Part shown: positions 18,860-29,338 of the stretch, piece after piece
Position numbering within the stretch: the first letter of the stretch is position 1
How the letters are laid out: each line of letters opens with the position of its first letter
Assembly: GCA_030532425.1 (NCBI GenBank)
Contig: JAUNLD010000007.1
Location: 1 to 64,000, forward strand
Origin: Lautropia sp.
Lineage (GTDB): Bacteria; Pseudomonadota; Gammaproteobacteria; Burkholderiales; Burkholderiaceae_E
Direction: 5' to 3'
DNA length: 64,000 nucleotides
Position numbers and translations under genes: made by a program
Notes under the pieces: generated by a model
Told to the model about the DNA's origin: nothing
What the model saw: only the letters and a program-made list of their open reading frames with translations
Database searches by the model: none

Positions 18860-20038
18860 TTGCATTCTGAATTACATAAAAAGCGCCTGCGGTGGCTGTT
18901 CCTGATGCTGGCGTTGCCGCTTTCCCTGCCGCAGGCTGTCCTGGCGCAGGCCGGTACGGTGGCATCTGGACTGATGCCGGCCAGGCAGGCGCAGATCGGC
19001 GCTGCACAGCGCCCTGCCGTGCAGTACGAGGCTGTGCGCTCCGGTGTGCCGGCGCGTGCCGGCCTGGGGCGTGGTCTGACGGCGGACCAGACCGGTGCAC
19101 GGCTGCGTGTGCCCGTGCCTGTGCAGGGGGCAGACGCGGTGCACAGGCATGGCGATGGCACGGGCCGGACGACGGCAGGCCTGTTGCTGGCTGCCCGGCA
19201 GGAGGGCGCTGCCCGGGATGCAGCAGATGCCGATACCCGGGACTGGGTACACGAGGCACGACGGGCCTCGCGTCAGCACTTGCCGGTCTGGGAGCTGGGC
19301 GTGGGCCTGTCGGCCATCAGCTTGCCGGATTACCGCGGGGCGGACACCGGGCGCCGCTATGTGCTGCCTTTTCCGGTGTTTGTGTACCGGGCACCGCACC
19401 TGCGGATGGATCGCAACGGCCTGCGTGCCGATCTCTGGGACGATGCGCGTTTCGAGCTGGATGTGAGCGTTGGCCTGTCGGCGCCCGTGCGCAGTGATCC
19501 GAACGGCATCCGGGCGGGCATGCCGCGTCAGCGTGCGCTGTTCGAGATTGGGCCGCGCCTGCTGGTGCATCTCTGGTCGGGCAACCGTGGACGCCAGCGC
19601 GTGCAGTTGCAGCTGCCGTTGCGCCATGCCATGCCGCTGGGCAGGCTCTCGTCGACGGGCTGGCTGTTTTCGCCGAACCTGACGATGCAGATCGATGATG
19701 TGGCGGGCCTGCGCGGCTGGCAGTTTTCGACCTGGGCAGGACCGTTGTTCGGCTCGCGTGGTTTTCATGAGTACTTCTATCGGGTGGAGGCTGCTCATGC
19801 CCGGGCTGGCCGGCCTGCGTATTCGCCCAGGGGGGGCTACGGCGGCATGCAGTTTGCCATGGCGCTGAACAAGCGTTACCCCGATTTCTGGGTGGCGGGC
19901 TTTGTGCGGGCCGACGACGTGCGGGGCGCGGTGTTTGCCGGTTCGCCGCTGGTGCAGCGGCGCACCACGCTGACGGCCGGACTGGTGGTGGGCTGGCTGC
20001 TGTTGCGTTCCGCGCAGCAGGTGGAGCAGACGGATTGA
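18860..20038 (+). CDS. MipA/OmpV family outer-membrane protein
   Basis: 392-aa beta-barrel protein of the MipA/OmpV family (named after the MltA-interacting murein scaffold). It begins at TTG 18860, directly after an in-frame stop at 18854; this start gives a complete signal peptide (HKKRLRWLFLMLALPLSL...LAQA), whereas ATG 18905 would remove its basic part. A roughly 100-residue linker rich in Ala/Arg precedes the barrel, which opens WELGVGLSAISLPDYRGAD, as in MipA. Function in peptidoglycan remodelling or antibiotic/peptide response is inferred from the family only. Confidence 0.82.
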   Translation: MHSELHKKRLRWLFLMLALPLSLPQAVLAQAGTVASGLMPARQAQIGAAQRPAVQYEAVRSGVPARAGLGRGLTADQTGARLRVPVPVQGADAVHRHGDGTGRTTAGLLLAARQEGAARDAADADTRDWVHEARRASRQHLPVWELGVGLSAISLPDYRGADTGRRYVLPFPVFVYRAPHLRMDRNGLRADLWDDARFELDVSVGLSAPVRSDPNGIRAGMPRQRALFEIGPRLLVHLWSGNRGRQRVQLQLPLRHAMPLGRLSSTGWLFSPNLTMQIDDVAGLRGWQFSTWAGPLFGSRGFHEYFYRVEAAHARAGRPAYSPRGGYGGMQFAMALNKRYPDFWVAGFVRADDVRGAVFAGSPLVQRRTTLTAGLVVGWLLLRSAQQVEQTD

Positions 20039-20115
20039 GGGCAAGGCCGGTGCCTGTGGACCGGAGCGTCTGAGCGGCGCCGTGCCGATGCAGGGGCGGC
20101 GGGGGGCGTTCCGGG

Positions 20116-21276
20116 TCAGCTCGGACGCCTGGGGGTGCCCTCGGGCGTGTTGCTGGCCGGAGGCCGGTTGTGCCCCAGGTGCGGATAGCGGATCTGCGTG
20201 TTGGGCAGCAGTGTGCCCGCGTCATCGGGGTAGTGAACGGTATCGCGCAGCCGGAAGCTGGTGGCCTTGCGGGCCAGCTCGGCCCCATCCATCAGTGCAT
20301 GGGCCTGTTGCTGTTGCAGCTGCTCGCGCAGGCGCTGGAGTGCGCATTCCGCGTTGGCACGTTGCTCGCGGCTTTGTTCCAGCTGTTTTTGCAGGATGTC
20401 GATCTGCTGCTGCAACTCCGCCCGCTGGGTCTCGGCCTGTTGCCAGCTTTGCTGCCAATGGGCGGCATCGTGCTCGAAATGGCGCACCAGCCGGGCCTTT
20501 TCGCGGCTGGCGGCGCGCTCCAGTCGCAGCTGCCGGCCCAGTGCCTGCAGCATGGCGTGATTGCGCGCCGGGTCCTGCCAGGACGTTGTGTGCCCGTCGG
20601 GCCGGATCTGCGTCATCGGCATGGTGAGGGGCGCTGCGGCCTGGTCGAGGGAGGCGCCTGTTGCGGCCGCCTGGGGGGTGCCTTCCAGCAGGTGGGTGCT
20701 CAGGCGGACACGCCGCAGGGCAGCGGCCCGGGTGGCCATCGCGACAGTCTGTTCGACGAGCTGACTGCGTGGTGTGTCGTCGTGTCGTGTGGTGGTCGTC
20801 GGGGCGATGGCGCTCGGGGGGGTGCCGACCGTCTGGGTGCTCACCCCGTGCTCTTGGGCACCGATGATGTGGGGTGTGCCGGTGTGTGTGGGGGAGGCAT
20901 CGGCCTGGTGGCGGTGCACCGACCGTTCACGCTGCTGCTGGGCGATCTGGCGGGCCAGGCGCCCTTTCAGGTGTTCGATGCGGCGGTCCTGCTGGGCGAT
21001 GAGGGTGGCCTGCTCCTGCAGCAGGTCTTCGGCCAGCAGGCGGCTTTCTTCAACCTGGGCGCGCTCGTCTTCCAGTTGACGCTCGATCAGTTGACGGACG
21101 GCACGCTGGCGGCGCACGGTCTGGATCGCCCAGGCCATGGCAAAGCCGATGGCCAGCACCAGCAGCAGGATGACCCCGTAGGCTGCTGTGTCGGCACGGT
21201 CGGCGAGGGTCAGCGGAAAGAGGGCCAGCTTCTGTGACAAGGGCAGTCCTGTGCCTGAAGGGCGAGGCAAGCGCAA
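20116..21276 (-). CDS. unidentified single-pass membrane protein with coiled coils
   Basis: About 386 aa. One membrane helix (VILLLVLAIGFAMAWAIQTV, near residue 35-55) is followed by long Gln/Glu/Arg-rich heptad-like segments at about 60-120 and 255-335 (for example QQIDILQKQLEQSREQRANAECALQRLREQLQQQQ), separated by a polar Thr/His-rich linker. The predicted topology is a short periplasmic N-terminus and a long cytoplasmic coiled coil. No family recognised. The start is uncertain: TTG 21276 gives the full frame, TTG 21240 has AGGA six bases upstream. Convergent with the MipA gene. Confidence 0.6.
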   Translation of the reverse strand: MRLPRPSGTGLPLSQKLALFPLTLADRADTAAYGVILLLVLAIGFAMAWAIQTVRRQRAVRQLIERQLEDERAQVEESRLLAEDLLQEQATLIAQQDRRIEHLKGRLARQIAQQQRERSVHRHQADASPTHTGTPHIIGAQEHGVSTQTVGTPPSAIAPTTTTRHDDTPRSQLVEQTVAMATRAAALRRVRLSTHLLEGTPQAAATGASLDQAAAPLTMPMTQIRPDGHTTSWQDPARNHAMLQALGRQLRLERAASREKARLVRHFEHDAAHWQQSWQQAETQRAELQQQIDILQKQLEQSREQRANAECALQRLREQLQQQQAHALMDGAELARKATSFRLRDTVHYPDDAGTLLPNTQIRYPHLGHNRPPASNTPEGTPRRPS

Positions 21277-21430
21277 CGCAGAAAAAACCCGACCGGGCGC
21301 CGGATGGACAGGGCGTGGGCAGGCGCGGGTGTCGATGAGCGCCTATGAGCAGGCTGCACGATCATCAGCCTTCATTATGCCCTTGGCCCGGAGGTTGCGG
21401 CCTGTGTCTTGCAAACTGTTGGAAGATGCG

Positions 21431-21448
21431 CACACTTTTGCAAGTGTG
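21431..21448. other. perfect inverted repeat
   Basis: CACACTT-TTGC-AAGTGTG, a perfect seven-base-pair hairpin in the 261 bases between the cyclase gene end and the coiled-coil gene start. No T run follows it on either strand, so I cannot say whether it is an operator or an RNA structure. Confidence 0.4.
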
Positions 21449-21537
21449 GGCGGGCAAGCGCAGCGCCGGGCCGAAAACGGCGCTGCATCACGGGCGGTGT
21501 GGCAGGCGTTGTCGGGCGCGGTGGATCCCGTCTGGCA

Positions 21538-23406
21538 TCAGAGTACCGACACGGCCAGGGTCACGCGGTTGCGGCCGGCTCCTTTCGATGCATAGAGTGC
21601 GCGGTCGCTGACGTTGATGAGGCCATCGGGGTCGGAGGCGTGCTCTGGGTAGGCGGCCACGCCGATCGACACGCTGACGGGTTGGCCGCCCACCAGTTCA
21701 ACCCGCTCCTGGATGCGGCGGCGAATCTCGTCGGCACGGCGTCGGGCCGAGGTGCCGTTGAGGCCGGGCATCAGGATCAGGAATTCTTCACCGCCCCAGC
21801 GGCAGACGATATCGCCGGCGCGGGCACTCTGGGTCAGCACGTCGGCCACCTGGCTCAGCACGCGATCGCCGGCTTCGTGGCCATAGCGGTCGTTGATGCG
21901 CTTGAAGTGATCGATGTCGACCGTTTGCAGGGCCAGCGGCGAGTGGGCGCGGCTGGCGCGCTCGAACTCGATGGCCAGCTGCTCGTTGAAATAGCGGCGG
22001 TTGAACAGGTTGGTGAGCGGATCGCGCAGCGAGGCCTGCTCGAGCGTCTGCCGCAGCGACAGGTTGTAAAGGAACTGGGCGACGCTGGCGGTGAACAGGC
22101 GCTGGATCTTCTGGTCGTTGGCACGGCGCTCGATGTTGTTGCTGATGAAGGGCTGGTCGCTGCGCAGCGAGATCATGCCGCTGGCCTGGCCGTTGGCAAA
22201 CATCGGCATGCAGCAGCTCTGGCGGTTGGGGCCGATGCTCAGGTGCTGGCAGCGCAGCTCCAGCTGGTTTTCGTTGTGCGGATAGGCCTGGTTCTGGCGC
22301 AGCCCCCAGCAATCGGCCAGGTGCATCGTCTCGGCGGTTTCGTCCTGCAAGCCCCATGAGCCCAGGATGCGGAACCGTGTGTGGCCCGGTTCGGCAATGT
22401 AGATCGAGCCGGAGTCGGCATGAAAGAGCTTGGCGGCAAACTTGCCGGCCACCCGTGCCGCTTCACCGGGGGTGGTGCAGCTTTGCAGCATGTCGTTCAT
22501 GTCCTGCAGGATGCCGTAGGCGCGCGACTGGCTGCGGCTGATCTCCAGCGTGGCGGCCAGCTGGTTGGCCGTCTCACGCCAGGCTTCGGTACGGCCCTGC
22601 ACCTGTTCCTGCAGGTCGGCTGCCAGCTTGCGCAGCTCGTCCTGTTCCTTCACCTGCTCCGACAGGTCGGTGATGACGCTGAGGCTGTTGCCCTGCCCGG
22701 CATCGCCACTCACCGGAGTGCTGGAAATCTGCACCGCCACCAGCTGGCCGTCAGGCCGCACCAGATGGCACAGGGCGCGGGCGGCTTCGCCCCGTTGCTG
22801 ACGTTGCAGCAGGCCGACGATGTCGGGACGCTCGTCTTCGGGCACCAGCGCCAGAACGGCACGGCCCTTCATCTGCTCGGGCGTGGTGCCCAGCATGTTG
22901 GCCAGGTGCGGGTTGGCAAAACTGATCCGGCCGATGCGGTCCACCACCCAGATGCCTTCCGAGGCCGCGTTCATCAGCTGGCGATAACGCGCCTCGGACA
23001 GGGCGATGACTTCGTTGCTGTGGCGGGTGCGCTCCAGCTCGGCCTGCAGCTCGCGATTGTGCTTTTCGAGGATGGCACGCGAGGGCAGCGCCTGCCACTG
23101 ATGGCGTGCCGGCAGCAGGCGCAGCAGCGCCAGCACGGCGGCCACCAGCAACAGTGGCCGCAGCAGCCACAGCGTGTGGCCCGTGGCCGGTGCCAGGGCC
23201 AGGGCGGCAGCTTCGGCAAGAAAGGCCGCCGAAAACAGCCCCAGGGCAGCGGTCACCCATCCCAGGATGGTCTGACCCGGATGGGCGTGGCGACGGCTGT
23301 AGCGGCCCAGCAGGGCCGTGGCGGCCATCAGCGTCAGTCCAGCCAGCAGGCTGGTGCCGAGAGAGAACAGGATGACCGTCTGGTTGGGCAAGGCGGAGGC
23401 GGGCAT
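21538..23406 (-). CDS. membrane-anchored diguanylate cyclase (PAS-GAF-GGDEF)
   Basis: 622-aa signalling protein predicted to make cyclic di-GMP. Order: three N-terminal membrane helices (to about residue 100), coiled coil, PAS domain (YRQLMNAASEGIWVVDRIGRISFAN), coiled coil (LRKLAADLQEQVQGRTEAW), GAF-like domain (about 290-440, with CCMPMFANGQASGMISL) and a C-terminal GGDEF domain. The active site reads GGEEF, preceded at the right distance by the inhibitory-site motif RxxD (RAGD), so product inhibition is expected. ATG 23406 preferred over TTG 23424. Its position beside the EPS genes suggests control of polysaccharide output. Confidence 0.9.
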   Translation of the reverse strand: MPASALPNQTVILFSLGTSLLAGLTLMAATALLGRYSRRHAHPGQTILGWVTAALGLFSAAFLAEAAALALAPATGHTLWLLRPLLLVAAVLALLRLLPARHQWQALPSRAILEKHNRELQAELERTRHSNEVIALSEARYRQLMNAASEGIWVVDRIGRISFANPHLANMLGTTPEQMKGRAVLALVPEDERPDIVGLLQRQQRGEAARALCHLVRPDGQLVAVQISSTPVSGDAGQGNSLSVITDLSEQVKEQDELRKLAADLQEQVQGRTEAWRETANQLAATLEISRSQSRAYGILQDMNDMLQSCTTPGEAARVAGKFAAKLFHADSGSIYIAEPGHTRFRILGSWGLQDETAETMHLADCWGLRQNQAYPHNENQLELRCQHLSIGPNRQSCCMPMFANGQASGMISLRSDQPFISNNIERRANDQKIQRLFTASVAQFLYNLSLRQTLEQASLRDPLTNLFNRRYFNEQLAIEFERASRAHSPLALQTVDIDHFKRINDRYGHEAGDRVLSQVADVLTQSARAGDIVCRWGGEEFLILMPGLNGTSARRRADEIRRRIQERVELVGGQPVSVSIGVAAYPEHASDPDGLINVSDRALYASKGAGRNRVTLAVSVL

Positions 23407-23977
23407 TGGGTCTGTAACGGGCAAGACACCACAGTGGGCTGAACGGACATGCTACTGGAGATGACGCGCAGGCATCCCCTTCAACCGTTCGTCAGCCGGA
23501 TGACCGGTGGCTGAGTGTTGGAGCCGTGCGAAAACCGGATGAAATCAGGTGGATCTTGCATGCGAAAGCGCAAGAAGACTCTTAACTTCCTGATAGTAAG
23601 CGCTGACCTTCCCGGCAGGGTGGGCGAGGGGGCGGGTGTGGGGACGCCGTGCGGCGGGCGCCATCATGCCGGCGAACCGGGCTCGGTACGGCACCGGCAG
23701 GGAGGGCAACCGGGCCGGTCACGGACGGCCTGGCGGGGTTCGCCGTCAGGGGGTGGGGATGAGATCCTGGCTTCAGGAACCGGGGCCGATGGTTCTTCAT
23801 TGCCTCCGGGCCAAGGGGGCTGGAGGCTGGGTGACGCGGTCTTTCTGCAAGCGGGTGTTGCCAAAAAGACATGTCAAAATGTAAAGGTTCTTTTACGATT
23901 GCAGTGATCGTGAATGAAATCTGGCGTCGTTGGCGGCCGCGATGGGGCCCTGCCCGCAGGCAGGGCGGCCCAGGGGA
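23407..23977. other. intergenic stretch upstream of cyclase
   Basis: 571 bases between the cyclase start and the epimerase stop. Short open frames occur (for example 23515-23907 plus) but show no family resemblance and mixed composition. A small GTAAA/TTTAC inverted repeat at about 23882-23897 followed on the minus strand by ATTTTG could end the epimerase transcript weakly. Promoters for the cyclase must lie here but none is clear. Confidence 0.35.
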
Positions 23978-24997
23978 TCAGCTGTTGGCGATATACCAGG
24001 GCAGCGAAACGCGCAGGCCCTGCTCCAGCGAATGGCTGGGCTGGTAGCCGATGCGCTGGTGGCTGTGGCTGATGTCGGCCAGCGAATGCCGGACGTCGCC
24101 GGGGCGGAAGTCGCGGAACTCCGGTTCGGGCATGTGCAGGCCTGGCTTCAGCTCGTTGATGAGGCGGCGAAGCATCTCGGCCAGTTGCAGCAGCGAGGTG
24201 CGGTTGGAGGCCGCCACGTTGAAGACCTCGGCCGTGCCCGCCTCGGCGTCGGCCAGCGTCAGCGCGGCACGGATGTTGGCCTGCACCACGTTGTCGATGA
24301 AGCAGAAGTCGCGGCTGGTCTCGCCATCGCCGTTGATCTGCACGGCTTCCTGTCGCAGCAGGGTGGCAATCCAGCGCGGGATCACGGCGGCATAGGCGCC
24401 GTTGGCATCCTGACGGGCGCCAAAGACGTTGAAATAGCGCATGCCGGCCACCCGCATGCCATAGCAGCGCGCCCAGGTGTTGGCAAACAGTTCGTTGGCG
24501 GCCTTGGTGGCCGCGTAGGGTGACAGCACCGATCCCGTCACCTGCTCGACCTTGGGCAGGGTGGGCGAATCGCCGTACACCGAGCTGGACGAGGCATAGA
24601 CGAAGGATTTCACCCCGGCCAGCCGGGCGGCATCCAGGATCTCGATGAAGCCGGTGACGTTGGCCTCGTAGGACAGCAGCGGGGTCTTCATCGAGCGTGG
24701 CACCGAGCCAAGCGCGGCCTGGTGCAGCACATGATCGACACCTTCGGTCACGCGCTGGCAGAAGGCCCGGTCGCAGACCGTGCCCTCATGAAAGACCAGG
24801 CCATCCTGCCCGGCGGCACGGGTTGAGGCCATGATGGCGTCGATGTTCTCCCGCTTGCCGGTCGAGAAGTCGTCGATGGCGACCACGCTCTGCCCGGCCA
24901 GGGCCAGGGATTCGGCGAGGTGGGATCCAATGAAGCCGGCAGCGCCGGTGACGAGCCAGCGGGCTTTGCGACCGGCGATCAGGGGGGTGACATCCAT
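23978..24997 (-). CDS. UDP-N-acetylhexosamine 4-epimerase-like (WbpP/TviC type)
   Basis: 339-aa extended short-chain dehydrogenase that interconverts UDP-GlcNAc-type and UDP-GalNAc-type sugars. NAD-binding GAAGFIGS at the N-terminus, the Ser of SSSSVYGD, and the catalytic YAATK pair (SPYAATKAANE) are present; LGSVPRS, GARQDANGAYAAVIPRW and INGDGETSRDFCFIDN match the WbpP/TviC group rather than GalE. Start at ATG 24997 by family alignment; no good Shine-Dalgarno is visible. Together with the UDP-sugar dehydrogenase at 27934 it could give UDP-GalNAcA or the GlcNAcA isomer for the EPS. Confidence 0.87.
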   Translation of the reverse strand: MDVTPLIAGRKARWLVTGAAGFIGSHLAESLALAGQSVVAIDDFSTGKRENIDAIMASTRAAGQDGLVFHEGTVCDRAFCQRVTEGVDHVLHQAALGSVPRSMKTPLLSYEANVTGFIEILDAARLAGVKSFVYASSSSVYGDSPTLPKVEQVTGSVLSPYAATKAANELFANTWARCYGMRVAGMRYFNVFGARQDANGAYAAVIPRWIATLLRQEAVQINGDGETSRDFCFIDNVVQANIRAALTLADAEAGTAEVFNVAASNRTSLLQLAEMLRRLINELKPGLHMPEPEFRDFRPGDVRHSLADISHSHQRIGYQPSHSLEQGLRVSLPWYIANS

Positions 24998-25310
24998 AAC
25001 GTGAAGGGAAAGGAGGCGCGCTCCGCAGGCCGGCAGCACCGGGGCAGAGGACGATGGGTTGGGGGTAAGGTGCCGGCCGGTTGCCGGACGGTCAGCCTCC
25101 ATTCTAAATCGGCAACAAGTTTCAAATTGTTGCAGGCATATCAGGAGGTGCCGGGCATACTTCTCACGCGGTTTTCAGCAGGCGCGGTAAGCTCGCAAGA
25201 AGCCGTTTACCGTCCGTTCCGGTCAAGAAGCACGACGTTCGGGACATTCGATAAGCTGGGCGGGCACTCGGGTATTGCATGCCCTTGCCCCGTGTTTTCG
25301 TGACGCCGTG
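24998..25310. promoter_or_regulatory. divergent intergenic region with palindrome
   Basis: 313 bases between the epimerase (minus) and the WecA-like gene (plus). Its AT-rich centre holds the inverted repeat GCAACAA-N8-TTGTTGC at 25112-25133. Both EPS transcripts reading outward should be driven from here; no -35/-10 pair is convincing. Confidence 0.45.
25112..25133. repeat. inverted repeat, candidate operator
   Basis: Perfect seven-base arms GCAACAA and TTGTTGC around an eight-base AT-rich spacer, in the divergent EPS promoter region. A second CAACA/TGTTG palindrome (spacer 8 instead of 10) occurs at 57547-57564 upstream of the other EPS operon, which makes a shared regulator conceivable. 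Confidence 0.5.
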
Positions 25311-26399
25311 ATGATGTCCATGCCTACATCCGTTTTTGCCTCATTGCTGATCGCCTTTGTGGCTGCGGCCGGCGCGGTGCCGCTGCTGCGAGACCTGCTG
25401 CGCGGCAAGGCCTCCGTCCGCTCGGCGGGTGGGGCGGCCGTCTCGCTGGGGGTGTTGGTGGCCGCCTTCTATTCCGACCCCTGGCCGGCCTCCGATCATG
25501 GCCTGGTCTTCGGTGCTGCGGCCCTGATCGGCGTGGGCCTGTGGCTGGATCATCGCAACGCACTGGCCACGGCACGAGGGCGTCGCCTCTTTGACGTGGC
25601 CGGCACCGTCGTGGCGGCCATCTTCCTGTTCGCCTATCTCGATCCGGGCTATGTCACCTGGTCGGTGGGCTTCATCATGCTGGTGGCAGCCTGCCTGCTG
25701 CTGCCCATCGCCACCTCGGCGCTCGATCGGCTGCCCACCGCCAATCCGGCCCTGCCGGCCGCGATGGTGCTGGTCCAGCTGCTGCTGCTGATCGCCTTTG
25801 GTGCGGCGCATGCCGACGGTGGGGGCCGCTACTCGCTGTATGCCGAATTTGCCATCGTTGCCCTGCCGGTGATGGGGGCCCTGCTGGGGTGTCTGGTCTA
25901 CCTGCTCAGCATGCCGTGGCGACCGCAGGCGGGCATTGCCATGGGCGCCGGTGGCCTGCTGGCCCTGGGCTTCGTGGTCGCCTGGGGCATCCTGCGTCTG
26001 GGCTCGATCACGGCCGAAGTGCGCGGTGGCACCACCGCACTGCTGTGGCTGGTGGCGGTGCCGCTGTTCGAGTTCGTGCGCGAGGTGCTGGCCCGTCTGG
26101 CCGACGCGCTGTCGCGCACGGCACTGCTCAACAGGGCCCGCGGCCTGCGCCGGGTGTTGCAGGCCATCCGGGCGGCCCAGTATTCGCCGCTGGCCCTGGT
26201 GCTGGCCCAGGCGTTGCTGGGGGCCGTCGGGCTGGGCCTGTGTGTGCTGGACACCTCCGGTTACCTGCTGACGCTGGCCCTGCTGGGAGTGGCCGGTGTG
26301 TACATGGTGCTGCCGGTGCTGGTGTCGGCAGCCAGCCAGGCCAGCAACAACCGTCTGATTCAGGGGCTCTTTCCTCGTCATGGCAGTGACCGGGCCTGA
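25311..26399 (+). CDS. degenerate WecA/MraY-like membrane protein
   Basis: 362-aa polytopic membrane protein (about ten helices). Its layout follows the polyprenyl-phosphate N-acetylhexosaminyl-1-phosphate transferase family: the region IGVGLWLDHRNALATARGRRLFDV sits where active enzymes have the DD metal motif; MPWRPQAGIAMGAGGLLALGF matches the family segment with MGDAGS; and LAVPLFEFVREVLARL...RAAQYS matches the segment holding HLHH. In each case the catalytic residues are lost (DD to LD, GDAG to GAGG, no His cluster). Probably a non-enzymatic or repurposed relative in EPS assembly. ATG 25311 or 25320 are both possible starts. The resemblance is by eye. Confidence 0.55.
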   Translation: MMSMPTSVFASLLIAFVAAAGAVPLLRDLLRGKASVRSAGGAAVSLGVLVAAFYSDPWPASDHGLVFGAAALIGVGLWLDHRNALATARGRRLFDVAGTVVAAIFLFAYLDPGYVTWSVGFIMLVAACLLLPIATSALDRLPTANPALPAAMVLVQLLLLIAFGAAHADGGGRYSLYAEFAIVALPVMGALLGCLVYLLSMPWRPQAGIAMGAGGLLALGFVVAWGILRLGSITAEVRGGTTALLWLVAVPLFEFVREVLARLADALSRTALLNRARGLRRVLQAIRAAQYSPLALVLAQALLGAVGLGLCVLDTSGYLLTLALLGVAGVYMVLPVLVSAASQASNNRLIQGLFPRHGSDRA

Positions 26400-26574
26400 C
26401 GGTCGCGGTATGCTCGCTGTTGCCTTGCACGGGCGGGTGCGTGTTTCGGGCTGCGGCCTGGCCTGCATCGCCTGCCGGCCTGGGCCGGTGCTGGTTTCGT
26501 GCCTTCTCCTTTCATCCTGACTTGATCGCCGCCCGGCTGCGCCTTCACGTGGCCGGGGGCCGGCGTATCGCCCC

Positions 26575-27915
26575 ATGCGCGCATTCATCCATTACTTCCG
26601 CGTCCGTTTTGCCGTTCTTCCCGTCATCGACGCCCTGGTCCTGGTGGCCTCGATGGTGCTGGGTTACCGGATCAGGCTGGCTGCCGAAGATGATTTTGTG
26701 CTGGCGACACTCCAGGGCGTGCTGTTTGCCACCATGATGATGCTGACGATGACGGCCTTTGGCCTCTATGCCCGTCAGCAGGCCGAGCCCTTCCGGCTGC
26801 TTGTGCAAAAGATTTTTGCGTCCTACCTGGTGACGCTCCTGGCGTTGTCGGTGCTGTTCTACATCTTTCCCGACTCGTCGGTGGGGCGTGGCGTTTTTGC
26901 CATTGCCTCGGTCTTTGCCCTGCTGGGGCTGCTGGCGGTGCGCTATGTGGCCTACCGGATGGGCTTTCTCAAGCGCAGCGGCCGGTGCGTGCTGGTGCTG
27001 GGTGAGGGCGAAGAGGCCGAGCTGGTCCGTGGCATCCTGGGCGAAGAGGGCGTGCGTCACCTGCACCTGCCTGCCAACGAGATCGACCTGACCGACAAGC
27101 GTTCGCTGCTGACGATTGCGCGTAGCCACCGCACCACGGAGGTGGTGGTGGCCATGCACGAGCGCCGGGGCGGCCAGGTACCGCTGGCACAGCTGCTGGA
27201 ATGCAAGCTGGCCGGCATCCAGGTGCTGGATCTGCTGAGCTTCTACGAGCAGCAGCTGGGCCTGATCCGGCTGCGCTACCTGCGTACCGGCTGGCTGGTG
27301 TATGGCGATGGCTTCTCGCAGGGGGCCACCCGCGCCATCATCAAGCGCTTCTTCGACATCGTGGTGGCGTCGTTGCTGGTGCTGGTGGCGGCACCGGTGA
27401 TGGTGGTGACGGCGATTGCCATCCTGCTGGAGACCGGCCGGCCGGTGTTTTTCCGCCAGGAGCGCGTCTGCGCACCGGGAGAGTCTTTCGACATCCTGAA
27501 ATTCCGCTCGATGGTGCAGGACGCCGAAAAGGATGGCAAGCCCCGCTGGGCCAGCATCGGTGATGACCGCATCACCCGGGTGGGGCGTTTCATCCGCGCA
27601 ACGCGCATCGACGAACTTCCGCAGCTCATCAATGTTCTTCGGGGCGAGATGAGCTTCGTAGGCCCGCGCCCGGAAAGGCCTTATTTTGTCGAACAGTTGA
27701 GCCAGCAGGTACCATATTACGACATTCGCCATGACGTCAAACCCGGCATCACCGGCTGGGCGCAGGTACGCATGGACTATGGTGCTTCGGTCGAAGACGC
27801 CATGGAGAAGCTCGAATACGATCTTTTTTACGTCAAGAATCACTCTTTGTTTCTGGATTGCATGGTTTTATTTGAGACCATTCAGGTTGTCCTTCGGAAG
27901 AAGGGTGCTCGTTGA
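26575..27915 (+). CDS. polyprenyl-phosphate sugar-1-phosphate transferase (EPS initiating enzyme)
   Basis: 446-aa WcaJ/EpsB-type initiating transferase that attaches the first sugar phosphate to undecaprenyl phosphate in the inner membrane. About four N-terminal helices, a CoA-binding-like cytoplasmic domain, a fifth hydrophobic segment (KRFFDIVVASLLVLV, from residue 257) and the catalytic bacterial sugar transferase domain (FFRQERVCAPGESFDILKFRSM, LPQLINVLRGEMSFVGPRPERP). The overall type corresponds to the PEP-CTERM/exosortase-associated sugar transferases. Followed 18 bases later by the UDP-sugar dehydrogenase. Confidence 0.92.
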   Translation: MRAFIHYFRVRFAVLPVIDALVLVASMVLGYRIRLAAEDDFVLATLQGVLFATMMMLTMTAFGLYARQQAEPFRLLVQKIFASYLVTLLALSVLFYIFPDSSVGRGVFAIASVFALLGLLAVRYVAYRMGFLKRSGRCVLVLGEGEEAELVRGILGEEGVRHLHLPANEIDLTDKRSLLTIARSHRTTEVVVAMHERRGGQVPLAQLLECKLAGIQVLDLLSFYEQQLGLIRLRYLRTGWLVYGDGFSQGATRAIIKRFFDIVVASLLVLVAAPVMVVTAIAILLETGRPVFFRQERVCAPGESFDILKFRSMVQDAEKDGKPRWASIGDDRITRVGRFIRATRIDELPQLINVLRGEMSFVGPRPERPYFVEQLSQQVPYYDIRHDVKPGITGWAQVRMDYGASVEDAMEKLEYDLFYVKNHSLFLDCMVLFETIQVVLRKKGAR

Positions 27916-27933
27916 CTTAACTGTGGAAAGAAG

Positions 27934-29214
<1,281 letters not shown>

Positions 29215-29338
29215 GCAGGCCGGTCCGTGCCAGAACTGGCCGGACAGTGGCATATGACACTGCCGGCCATTCGTCTCCTTCCTATCATGTGATGGTTCTT
29301 CCGTGAGCGGCCGCCGGCCGGACGGAACGACCGACTGG

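Noticed and set aside
23515..23907. 130-codon open frame in the intergenic region next to the cyclase
   Set aside because: No Shine-Dalgarno, no recognisable domain and composition shifts along its length; most likely chance.
25311..26399. Polytopic membrane protein as a candidate exosortase
   Set aside because: No exosortase-type Cys/Arg/His active-site pattern is seen, and the ordering of segments fits WecA/MraY instead.
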